A stretch of 64,000 nt of DNA, from NCBI GenBank assembly GCA_030374765.1, contig JARGXX010000121.1, positions 793,880 to 857,879 of the forward strand. The letters are read 5' to 3'. The stretch comes from Agarophyton chilense (Eukaryota > Rhodophyta > Florideophyceae > Gracilariales > Gracilariaceae). The notes below the pieces were generated by a model. The model saw only the letters and a list, made by a program, of their open reading frames with translations, searched no databases and had not been told where the DNA came from. The translations under genes and the position numbers were made by a program. The first letter of the stretch is position 1; every line of letters begins with the position of its first letter. Below, piece after piece: positions 40,637 through 50,944 of the stretch.

Positions 40637-43271
40637 GTGCGCTAGGCGCAAATGCGGAGCGGTATCATGGAGCAAGCGCGTAATTTCTGTCCAAGCAACA
40701 TGACGAACGGCGTGGTGCTGATGGTCGAGTTGACGAACGGCGGGCGGGTTCGAATAGCTCAGCAGGAGTATGGTCTTCAGAGAAGGTAAGTCGGCGACGG
40801 CACTTGGCGGCGGTCTCCGACAACGCAAGCAGAGAGCGGCGCTTGTTCTCGTCGGGGCAACGGAGTGGGGCCAAGTTTTCCTAACAACTTTCCTATTCTA
40901 GTGCTTGCCAGGGTACACATCTTTTCAAAAAAGAACTCAAGAACTCTTGCTCTGGCTTCAACATTTCCGTACAGTCGTTCCAGACGCTCCATTTCTTTCA
41001 ACCTTAGTGTGCTCATCGCCTTTGTTTCTATACTTTGTCCTTCTTCGATCTTGTGCTTTTGCCGCGTAATCGGAGATTGTTCTACACTTTCTGGCTGTTC
41101 ATTATGTTCTAGTGACTGGTCGGACATCTGTGTGTCTCCACCAACTCTCGCTCCTTCAAATTTCTCTTTTGGTTAGAACGGTTTCTGCTCATCTTGCGTA
41201 CAAAGGAAATCTCGACTATATGCTTGAAGAACTCGTACCAGAGGCGAGTCATGTCTCCATGCCATCCATTCTAGAATACGAGCGTCACAGCTATTCGAAT
41301 GATTAACCAAGCGATGTGGCATCTGTGGTACAGGGGTATAGAATGTTTACAGCGACTCGTAAGCTCAAAGGGTGATACATTGAACGCACGATAGGCAACT
41401 GTGAAAACGTGAAGATCTCTTCTACCCTAGGCAAAGACAGCGGTATCCCACGCGAAAGTGAGAAAGCTTTTGTGTAGGATGTAGTTGTGAAGTACATTGC
41501 TATTAAACTTTTCAGGCTGTTCGCGTAACCGACGACGTTCCTTCTCGAGAATACCTTCGATGGTTGAGAAACAGATAGCCAGAGCTTCACGTTTGTACCG
41601 GGAATTATTCAGATCCGTAATCACGTCACAAGGCATCAGAGTACCGTCTGCCAACATCAATGATAGCGTATAATGGGCGACCACCCCCAGTGACCCTTCT
41701 CAGATCGTGCGATATAGCCACACTTTCTGGCGGGCATGTGAGACACGTTTCGCTTCGAGTTTCTGGTCGTTTCTGCTTCAGCTCACTGATCCATGTTGCA
41801 GATCGATTGTTGTCAGTGCCGGGAGTGAGAGCAATGTTTGATGATGGAGGTATAGGAGGCACGATAGTCGTACAGTGCGGCGTAACGACAGCTACTGTGG
41901 CCAGTGCCTCCAATGCATCAGGGTGAGTGGACAGATAGCGTGAGAAGCGAACCGGGAATGACAGTGACGAATGCATGGCAGATTGAGTGCGCGTGCGACA
42001 CGGCGTAGGCGGGCGGGCTTATGATGGGGTGACGGCAAAGTCGGAAGCCTTCCGAAGATTTCGGGGGCGTGTGGTAGGTGCTGCAGACTGGTTTTCGCCG
42101 TCCATACGACGTTTGCGATTGAGAGGTGTGGAAGGCTGTGATGAGGCTTTAGGCGTTGATGGTGCTGCGTGGGTAGTGGGCTGGGCCGGAGATCGTACGG
42201 GCACAGACGGGTCCTTGTTGCGTTTGAACAGTGCAGCGACGGATGGTTGTACTGGGCGGAGGCTTTGCCACGAATTTGATGTTCCAGCGCATGAAGACTG
42301 ACGTGGTAAGGGGAGCGAGAGTGGTAAAGCGGCAACGGCAGTAAGCTGTGGCGCGTGAAGAAAGATACGTTCGTCGCTTACAATACGGTCATCGACAGCG
42401 GTGAGTTGTTGTGCATACACTTCATCTATTGACTTGCCACGGGCATCGATATCATCTTCAGTAGCCTGAAAGAACGATAACCGAGTGAGGATAGCGGGGG
42501 GTAGGAGAGTTACAACTGCGCGTTGGTATTGGTGCAACTCGCTCGACACGGCGCATGTGATACGAAATACGGCGTTCTCAGGATCGTATGCTGCAATGAG
42601 ACCGGACTGCGTGAGGCAGGCGAGCAGCAAATGGTAGGTTTTAAAATGGTGGTACCAGGACCCGGACGGAGATGAGAGCGAGGCCTTTGCAATGATGAAC
42701 AAGAGCCATGCGAGGGTCGTGAAACAGAGGGGTGATTGTGAAGCAAACGGCGACCAAAGAGAAAGCGTAGCTTTCTCCAAACGTTTGCTGCAACCATGAA
42801 GGCGGTGTGCGATGCACGACCGTATGGTGTTGGGAATGGGGGCCGCATGTTGCGATTGAAAAGGTCCTCGGGGGAGCGTGAGTTGAGTATGAACTCCGGA
42901 ACGTGACGGACTTGGGCGTTGGCGGCGGAGAGTAACTGTGTGAGGGGAAGCTGGGTATCTGATCGGCGCGGTAGGCGACGGAGTGAGGTAAAGAACACAG
43001 GCGGAGGTGTATAGATTCGGGGGCCGGGGCTCGGCCGAGTTGTGGATGGTGTGCGCCAAATTAGCGATACGGATGGGAAGGGCGAGGCTTTGAACGAGGA
43101 GGTCGATACAATCCGCCGGGGGGGAGTGCGGTTGCTGTGGTTGCTGGAGCTGTTGGTGGTTGTGTTGCGAGTGAGCCTGTATGTGAGAGGGGGCGGTGGA
43201 GGGGGTAGAACAGCACACGTAAACGCTAATTCAGTGTCCCGAGAATACCTGGAAAATGGAAAGCAGCGCAT
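40637..43271 (-). pseudogene. RBR: RBR copy B, 5' part: N-terminal domain, pocket A, start of pocket B
   Basis: Reads leftward from ATG 43271. It has the N-terminal cyclin-like region (about 43150-42870), then the second N-terminal motif absent from copy A, with L-A-W-L-L-F-I-I-A-K (about 42830-42530). A basic Ser/Pro spacer ends near 42019. Pocket A is around 41690-41210 (S-R-Y-K-R-E-A-L, E-K-E-R-R-R-L, later C-D-A-R-I-L-E-W with D-S-P intact). The first pocket-B helix is at about 41000-40880 and the HEAT-like start up to the copia LTR at 40636. The gene continues at 16078-15092. Frame changes occur near the G-run at about 43120, near 42985 and between domains. Copy B is more complete than copy A but cannot encode the protein without splicing or repair. 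Confidence 0.87.
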
Positions 43272-45690
43272 AAATCACACAACCAGCTAAAGAAGCCATA
43301 TAGTGCACGTGATGAAGCAAATATGAGTTTGTCTGGCGTTAGTGGAGACAACATGGATGGGAGAACTTTTTGACCGAAGGCTACTTTCTTGCATCGTGAG
43401 CGCTTGAATGGAAATGGGGCGGCTGCTCCTACAGGTAGACAGCGTTGGGCATGAGCACAGGATTTGTAAAAGTCGAATTTGAATGTCGGCTCCGAAACGA
43501 ATTCGAACCACAGCTATTGCTTTTTTGTAGCTCTTGAGACCGTTACCATCGAAGCTCGGCCGGAGTATTCAGGTGCTAGATGAAGATGATGTCACTGCAA
43601 GCTGGGCGCGGGGTACCTGGGCCTTTTATTTGAAGGATTTCTGGTGCCCTCTGGGCGCGTCATCCCGTGTCCTGAGAGAGAAATTATTCGAACAACAACG
43701 GCCTGCAGATGCAAGGGTTGCCGCTTCAATCGTTCACCTTCAAGTGGGATGGGTAAGGTGAACAATTCTGTTGCCGCCGCAGACTTCCGACATGCTGACC
43801 GAGTTTCAAACCACTCAACATGCGTCCGCCACTCGGAGCAAATGTCTTTCCAAGAAATAATTGCCATTCACAACGTAACAAATCTAGCAACGCTACTATG
43901 TTTAGGACAGCTCGCTTCTTCTTTGTTATCGTGTGGTGTGGACTACATCACCCTTTCCTGTGATTTCGTGCCCGTGCTTTCTTTTTTCCTCCTTTGAAGA
44001 CACAGCTCTATGAATATCAACCATAATTCTGGAAAAGTACGCTGAATTACTCAGAAGACTTTGTGGTTCCCAGAGCAACGATGATGGACATGGACGCCCA
44101 TCGTGGATTTTCATTTAAGCCCAAGCGAAAAGCGCACGGCACAACGATCGAAAAGATCCAGCCTTCGATCGGGAAAACGAAAGTCGAGGGCACAATAGAC
44201 AGGAGTGGAGAAAGGTGATCAAGCCACGGCCTGTGCTTTACAATATTTTATGATCGTTCCAATTCTGCAGCACCGTTGCGGTGGTCCTACGAGATGCGAG
44301 ACAGTACGCCAAACTGTTTTCAATCTGTACCGTTTCAGCCAACCTTGAGCTCGCACATACGGTCCATTGATTGCATTCTCACCTACAGGGACATTTTAAG
44401 TTCACAACAAATGGTGTCACACTGGCCAATCCGTTTTCTCTTTAGAACACTTGCTAGAGTGTCACCTGCGAAACTGCTTGATAGCCACATTTGCGCCAGC
44501 TCATGAATACAGTTTGATTTCGCTACGCTCGGGAGGAAGCATACTAGTACAGAAGGTACGCAACTGCTGCACGTAATCAGTTGCCCATCTGCCAGTTTCA
44601 GATACGCTGCCGAATCAGCATCTGTTCAGATGCGTTCAAGGGACAAAGAGGTTGGAGACGGAAAGGTTACGGTGCACGTTTCTGTGCTTGGGGCACAGTC
44701 GCGAACAACATGTACATTTTACCAAAGCTGATATCATCCATCACGTTAAGCACTATCTGCCTATGGATGTCCATTATTGTTTCCAAAGCGCACAGCTTTC
44801 CATCAAGATGAAATTCCCTTCCGCGTTCAGTAAACGCTCCCACTTCTGTAAACTGCATCCACAACGCCACAAAAAAAATTCTATGTCTTTTTCGTATCTC
44901 GGATCAGATCTGATCACTCGTATGGTCACAGCTGCTCAAGATACTTTCCGAGCGACATCATAGTAGTATCTACCGTTTTTGAATATCAATGATACAAGTG
45001 AGGGCTGTCCAACATGTACCTCTATTCCACTACAGGAGACAAGCCAGCGACCACCGCACTCACTTATGTCCAACTGTGTTGATATCTCGAATCACTTTGT
45101 TTCCTTCGACGACACCAACTGCGGCAACTGCACCCAGAGCAACGCCGAGCGCATTTCGTTCTGCTTGTTCGTGCCATCTGCACCAGCTCTGATTTGCATA
45201 CGCATGTGCGTCTCTTGGAACCCAACGAATGCTGTCGTATGACAGACACCAGCGTCTTGCCATGCGGTCGACATCCATGCTGCCATGCGCTTCCCTCTGT
45301 TTTGCAACGAGAATCAAATGCTGTTCAGTCCGTGATTTTGTTGGAGAGCACAGCTCCTGAATTCTTTCTGTTCTGGTTTATTGCGACAAAACTGGTCCAA
45401 GATGATTCACACCGCGTTCAAATTTTGGTTTTCACAGAGAATGGAAACCAGTGTGCTTTTCGGCTGCGATGAGAGATGATGCTCCGTGACGAAAAACTTC
45501 GAGTACTTTCGGACACTAGATCGAATTGAAACAGATCACACTTTTCAGTACTTGGACGCTGGTGTCGCCGGCGAACACCGAGCTACCTTGCGTCTTTGCC
45601 ATCAAAGTTGGTCGAGAAATATCGCCCTCTGTGTGTTGAAGCGTTTCCCTCACCGTTTGTTCTGTGTACTTTACACGCGTTTCAATCCTT
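43272..45690. repeat. Upstream segment of RBR copy B (tandem duplication unit)
   Basis: Matches 13144-14213, with an extra block of about 1.3 kb (43575-44905) absent from copy A. Similarity ends near 45687 (TGTGTACTTTACA). Several short open frames exist on both strands and none is recognised. The portion 43430-44000 also belongs to the left arm of the large inverted repeat. Confidence 0.7.
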
Positions 45691-46560
45691 GCGTCTTCCC
45701 TCGAAATAAGCAAGGCATCTCACACAACAAACAACCCAATCGTTTAAGATGGACAATGAACTTGTTGCACACCAGTTTTCGGGGTTTCTCAAGAGAAGGG
45801 GATTGAACTACACAAATCGCAGCAACCAAAACAGAAGAAGCTTAGATGAGTTCCCCCGCGCTCTCCGACTACCGCCGCTTGGAAACCCTCAAGCAGGGAG
45901 TCTTCCAAGCTTCCAATCTCTATTCGGCCGCTCGGAAGATTCAAGACTTCCATCCGGCCATCGATTTATTTCTCAACGACTACCGCCGCTTGGAATATCT
46001 CAACCGGGAAGTCTTCCGGGTTTCGAATCTTCATTTGGCCGCCCAGGCGATTCCAGACTTCCATCTGGCCATCAATTTAGATCTCTTCGACTACCGCCGC
46101 TTGGAAACCCGCAACCACAAAGTCTTTCGAGCTTCCAATCTCTATTCGGCCGCCCATTCGGCCGCCCGGAAGATTCAAGACTTGGATTCGGTCATCAACC
46201 CACTTCTTGCGATGTCCGTCGAAGTGGAAGTGGAACCGCTCGTCCCGTGTCTCTCGAACGGTTTCAGGAAGCAAGGGGCACTCACCCTATTCCTGCACTC
46301 CAGTCCCACGGAAATGAACACTACACGGAAATCCCACACCAACACCGCCATGGGGAAACAGCGTGGCGAAGAAACAGTGTTCTGAAACTACCTCAGGAGC
46401 GCAAGAGTCGGGATGAAGGCGCCCCAGAGATTGCACAGAGATTTTGTTCAGATAGCATTCGCCAATCTCCAGTTCATGTGCCTTATCCTGCCCCGGAAGC
46501 GTTGTGTCTCGTTCAAGAAGTTTCCCACCGGTCTCCTGAGCACAACCTCCGTGACGATTC
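43430..46560 (+). repeat. Left arm of large inverted repeat
   Basis: Inverted similarity to 47090-48510: the stretches 43430-44000 and 45830-46560 match the right arm read in reverse. About 1.8 kb (44000-45830) has no counterpart on the right. The arms are separated by about 530 bp. The arms carry the zinc-finger gene and its mirror copy. Confidence 0.75.
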
Positions 46561-46885
46561 GTTGTTGCCGATACGTACAGCTCCTGCTGGTTGCTCATCA
46601 TTTCCAACCCATCAACCAGGACTCGAAAAACTTGGCATCACAGGCTCCCGTACCAAACGTCCCCAGATTTTCCAGTGTGAGTGGTGTACGAAGTCGTTTG
46701 GTCGCAAGCATCATAAGGTGCGCCACATCCAAGCCATTCATCGAAAAGTGAGTTACTTCAGCTTTCACTGCGGATCTCAATCACGTCGGTCTTTTCTAAC
46801 ATTTCTCTTTGCAATTGCTTTTGAAACCATCTTCTTTGACATATCCATATTGGATCGGGTAGCCAGGTTTTGCAAAGAGCACTGA
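45749..46885 (+). CDS. C2H2 zinc-finger protein with 37-residue repeats
   Basis: 378 codons from ATG at 45749 to TGA. Residues about 45-155 hold three tandem 37-residue units (L-P-P-L-G-N-P then F-G-R-P-E-D-S-R-L). A Ser/Pro/Gln/Arg-rich region follows. Near residues 312-333 is one C2H2 finger, C-x2-C-x12-H-x4-H, in CEWCTKSFGRKHH, which would bind zinc and probably DNA. The C-terminus after the finger is hydrophobic. A GTGAGT splice-donor-like sequence lies right after the finger (46748), so the true 3' end may be spliced. A mirror copy at 47083-47886 keeps the repeat frame and the following motif (E-G-A-P-E-I), supporting this frame. It is likely a transcription-factor-like host gene. The specific family is not recognised. 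Confidence 0.65.
   Translation: MDNELVAHQFSGFLKRRGLNYTNRSNQNRRSLDEFPRALRLPPLGNPQAGSLPSFQSLFGRSEDSRLPSGHRFISQRLPPLGISQPGSLPGFESSFGRPGDSRLPSGHQFRSLRLPPLGNPQPQSLSSFQSLFGRPFGRPEDSRLGFGHQPTSCDVRRSGSGTARPVSLERFQEARGTHPIPALQSHGNEHYTEIPHQHRHGETAWRRNSVLKLPQERKSRDEGAPEIAQRFCSDSIRQSPVHVPYPAPEALCLVQEVSHRSPEHNLRDDSLLPIRTAPAGCSSFPTHQPGLEKLGITGSRTKRPQIFQCEWCTKSFGRKHHKVRHIQAIHRKVSYFSFHCGSQSRRSFLTFLFAIAFETIFFDISILDRVARFCKEH
45869..46201 (+). repeat. 111-bp tandem repeat inside the zinc-finger gene
   Basis: Three units starting CTACCGCCGCTTGGAA at 45869, 45980 and 46091, with a small internal duplication (GGCCGCCCATTCGGCCGCCC) in the third. 111 is divisible by three, so the protein frame is kept. Confidence 0.88.
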
Positions 46886-47082
46886 TCGAATTCCACATGA
46901 AAACTGCTCATTAAGCTTTCGAGCATTTGCAATTTAGGCTGTACAAGATCTACTTTACGGAGATGGAGGATAATTTGAGCCATGTACGCGCATAGCACCC
47001 CCGTCACAGTTTACCAACGGGTGTGAGGAAAGTATAGCTTGCGACTCTAGCCGTAATGGAGTAAGTTATCTACAAGCTTCTA
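46886..47082. other. Spacer of the inverted repeat
   Basis: Part of the roughly 530-bp unpaired centre between the arms. No gene recognised. Confidence 0.4.
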
Positions 47083-47886
47083 TCAGTGTTCTATCGCCTG
47101 AAGGTTATGCTCAGGAGAACTTCTTGGAAACTTCTTGCGTGGAATACAACGCTTGTGGGGCAGAACAAGGCACGGGAACTGCATATTGGTGAATGTTTTC
47201 TGAAGAAAACCCCTGTGAAATCTCTGGCGCTCCTTCTTCCAGACTATTATGTTCCTGAAGTACTTCCAGAACGTTGCCTCTTCGCCACACTTTTTCCTCA
47301 TGGTGGCTGTTGTGTGGCATTTCCGTGGGACTGGAATGCAGTCTTGGTTGGGGTAAGCGCAACTTGCTTCCTGAGACAAATTGAGAGACACCGGACGAAA
47401 GGTCCCACTTCTACTCTGTTGGACATCACAAGAACTGGATTTATGGCCAAATCCAAGTCTTGAATCTTCCGGGCGGCCAAATGAAGATTCCAAACTTGGG
47501 AGAGTTCTCGGTTGAGATGTTCTAAACGGGTGTTCTCGGAGAGAGCTGGTTTGATACACGGATGGAAGTCTTGAATCTTCCGGGCGGCCGGAGATGGATT
47601 CTAAGCGTGGAAGACTGCCCGTCTGAGGGTTTCCAAGCGGCGGTAGTTTAGTTGGAGAGCGGGGGGGAAACCCATCTGGGAGTCTTCTGTTTTCGTTGCT
47701 GCGATTTGGGTCGTGCAGCCCACATGCCGAAAGGCCTTGTGAGTAATTAGTATACCTATCTTGATACCGCTGGCAATCGTAAACTGAGAGAAATTCTCTA
47801 GTACGCGAAATAACAAGACACGCATTATAAGCTGTCTTCTTTTCCACACTTTTCTCGCGTTCTATCAGGACGCAAGACCGGATCAT
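47083..47886 (-). pseudogene. Mirror copy of the zinc-finger gene, finger missing
   Basis: The minus-strand frame repeats the L-P-P-L-G-N-P ... F-G-R-P-E-D-S-R-L units (about two of them) and the following Arg/Ser-rich part of the 45749-46885 protein. It is shifted in frame near 47390 and truncated at 47083, before the C2H2 finger. The matching C-terminal motif (E-E-G-A-P-E-I) is in another frame at 47230-47190. Probably a decayed paralogue created with the inverted repeat. Confidence 0.65.
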
Positions 47887-48510
47887 GTCCTCAAAAGACG
47901 GAGAAAGAAACCTCGGTCACGAAATCATAGGAAAGGGTGATGTAGTCCACACCATACGATAACAAAGAAGAAGCGAGCTGTCCTAAACATAGTAGCGTTG
48001 CTATATTTTTGTTACGTTGTGAATGGCAATTATTTCTTGGAGAGATTTTGCTCCGAGTGGCGGACGCATGTTGAGTGGTTCGAAACTCTGTCAGAATGGC
48101 GGGAGTCCAGGCCGGCAACAGAATTGTTCACCTTACCCACCCCACTTGAAGGTGAACAATTGAAGCGGCAACCCCTGCATCTGCAGGCCGTTGTTGTTCG
48201 AATATTTTCTCTCTCAGGACACGGAATGACGCGCCCAGAGGGCACCAGAAATCCTTCAAATAAAAGGCCCATGTACCTCGCGCCCAGCTTGCAGTGGCAT
48301 CATCTTCATCTAGCACGTGAATACCCCGGCCGAGCTTTGATGGTAACGGTCTCAAGAGCGACAAAAAAGCAATAGCTGTGGTCCAAATTCGTTTCGGAGC
48401 CGACATTCACATTCGACTTGACAAATCCTGTGCTCATGCCCAACGCTGTCTGCCTGTTGGAGCAGCCGCCGCATTCCTGTGCAAGCGCTCACGATGCAAG
48501 ATAGTAGCCT
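47090..48510 (-). repeat. Right arm of large inverted repeat
   Basis: Reverse-complement match to 43430-44000 and 45830-46560. It includes the CCTTCAAATAAAAGGCC segment near 48255 that mirrors 43618-43634. Open frames in 48000-48500 are conserved with the left arm but are not recognised. Confidence 0.75.
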
Positions 48511-50754
48511 AGCATCGCATTATCTGCCAACCACTACAATGTATTAGCATTTCATCCAACCGTTTAGAACCAGCACCCAGCCCACTGGTGCTCACCCCGA
48601 CGCAGTAACGCTACTGAAGCTATTCTCTTCTCTCCACTGCACTACAGAGTGCCCCGATCTGGTACGTTTTGAAGAATTGAGTTGAGTACCTGTACAATTT
48701 TAAACAATATCGCAATGCCCATGTCTATCTATGCCACAGGCACCAGCGATACGCTGTACCGCTGTGAAACACGTACAACATCCATCAGTGACGTACAGAT
48801 TGACATAACCAGTACGTCACCTTAAGTGTCCGGAAGGTCGCGTAGTATCCCTATATAAATCCGGCACGTTATCCTCGGAGCTCTTCCGAGAGCTCCAGGC
48901 AGACCCTTTGTGCCGACTATTTCTTGTGTTGAGATCGCTCCCCACACTGCACACGTATGAACTTCAACAACATGTCCGAAGCTCAACTTACAACCGCATC
49001 CTTGCACACAGGCCTTGTATCATTGTGTGATGCATGAAGACCAAACCAAGTTCTATCAGAGTGCAGTGAAAGAAACAGAAGACTTTTGAATACACCATGT
49101 CAATGATGATCGCGCACTGAAGCGCATTGCTGATTCTTGACATGAGCCTCAGCGTAAGGGCACAGCATAAAAGTAGAAACAGTCGGCCTTGGGTTGGGAA
49201 ACAAAAGAGCACGGCGTTGAGCGTGCAAGAATGAAGCGACGAAACAAGAATCCGTGCTGGGCAAGTGTTACCGCGGGAGCCTCTCGGCATTTCAGAGCTT
49301 AAGATGTCTTATTACACTGCATTTTGGTTGTTAGTCTTAATCTCGGGTCTATATTCAACCATTTATTGAAGCTTTCTTACAAGTACCTTTCAACAACGAA
49401 CAACTCTTCTACTCTTAAAATTTCTGTTGCCACGAAAACTTAGTGCAAAATAAATATCTACTTATGATAAGCTGCTACGCAACCATAGCAGCTAATGCAG
49501 TTTGCAATTCATATTAGTACAGAGATTCTGGGCACAATTCGGACTTTTTTGGGGCACAAGCTTCAGTATACAATCTGGCCCTTCATGCTGCGCGTGGGTG
49601 CTGCTGGAGCTTACGGTGTCGCCACCGTGTGGAGAAAGGAACTTGTGCGCACTTGATGCAGAAGACGAAAGCCACAGTTTGAATAATAAGTCAATACTCA
49701 AACGGCGGCATTGGTGGTATTTTCATTCCCCAGAACCCTCACATCTGTATCAAGGGTCCCATCCGTATTGCACTCGGTTCACGTTTTGGAACGTAGAGCC
49801 GTCCCGAGCAGTCTACTCCCAGTGAATCAGTCACGTTCTTTAACGCTGTGCAGACATTGTGCATCCTTCCAGCCAATCACTCAAAAAAAGTATGAAGTTT
49901 CTTGTATGGAAGAGTGCCTATTCCGAGAACATTGCTTCCTAGCGATAAGAGAATCGGCGGTGTGCGCGTACTGATTGTATTAAAAGCGGTGTGACGATGA
50001 ATCGAAGATCTGAATGAACTGGTCTGTCCGATCAATTTCAAAGACAACGTAAACAGGACCGGTCGCGAAGAGTGATCAAGGAACATGAAAACAATATCGT
50101 TGCATGTGTAACAAATAGAGCCCTTGACGTCGAGCACGGTTTTCGCCCAGCTCCTGTCAGTCCTGTGTGCCATCAGACTGGACGGTGATCCGAATCCAAG
50201 CTGTCCGCTGTCGGCAGCGATGTTGTGTCGGAGCGACTGCGAAATATGCTGCAACGAACTGCAGTTTGTGCGAACCAAAGCACTCTTTAAGCAGCCACCG
50301 AGTCTGCTGCTCTCATTTCTACGAGGTTGAGATAACTGGGCCTTTTCCCGCCACAATGACGGAATTCTGTCTACTGGCTTTTAGCGATTTGAAAATGGGG
50401 GGGAGGAAAACAATTTCGTAGATGAAAAATGCGCCACACAGCTGTAACAAAATCTTGCGCACAATCGCAGGCCTTTCCTAGCGACATAAGTAGGAGATAT
50501 TCTTGAGTTAGGCGCAAACGGCACTCATAAAGCGCTTCAGACTGACGGCTCATAGACCTCACGCAAAGCATGCCACAGTAACTATGAAAATTACGGTTTG
50601 CAAATGTTATGGAACCTTCATCGCTACGGTTAGGCTGGCGCCTTGCTGTAAATATATCCATATAGAAATAGCAGGGATTTACTAATGTGCCAGCCTAATG
50701 CGTTGTTGGAAATTGTATGTGACCAATCAGGTACACCTACATATACTTCCTGAC
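48511..50754. other. Unassigned 2.2-kb interval
   Basis: No recognised gene. A TATATAA motif at 48852-48858 is followed about 20 bp later by a perfect 8-bp hairpin (48877-48896). Short open frames on both strands (for example 49502-49825 +, 49877-50356 -) show no known domain. Confidence 0.45.
48877..48896. promoter_or_regulatory. Hairpin downstream of a TATA-like motif
   Basis: GGAGCTCT TCCG AGAGCTCC forms an 8-bp stem with a 4-base loop, 18 bp after TATATAA. Could be a leader structure of an unrecognised element or gene. Confidence 0.4.
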
Positions 50755-50859
50755 TGTGACGGACAAGGGTGGTCGTTCTCTTTACTCTCGGGTGCGACGC
50801 CGGTCGAGACTATGTCTAGTGCAGTGTTGCACGTGTGTGTCGTGTGTGTGCAGTCTAGC
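50755..50859 (-). repeat. Cop-2 3' LTR
   Basis: TGTGACGGACAA ... CAGTCTAGC on the plus strand, about 105 bp, nearly identical to 55405-55509. Limits are set by where the similarity ends. Confidence 0.75.
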
Positions 50860-50944
50860 TGCGCTGAAAAACTGCCATCAGCGTGGGTTGTTTGTGCAGT
50901 CTTTCATTTCCCTGTACGATGATGGTAGTTTGGGGGTGGCGGCA

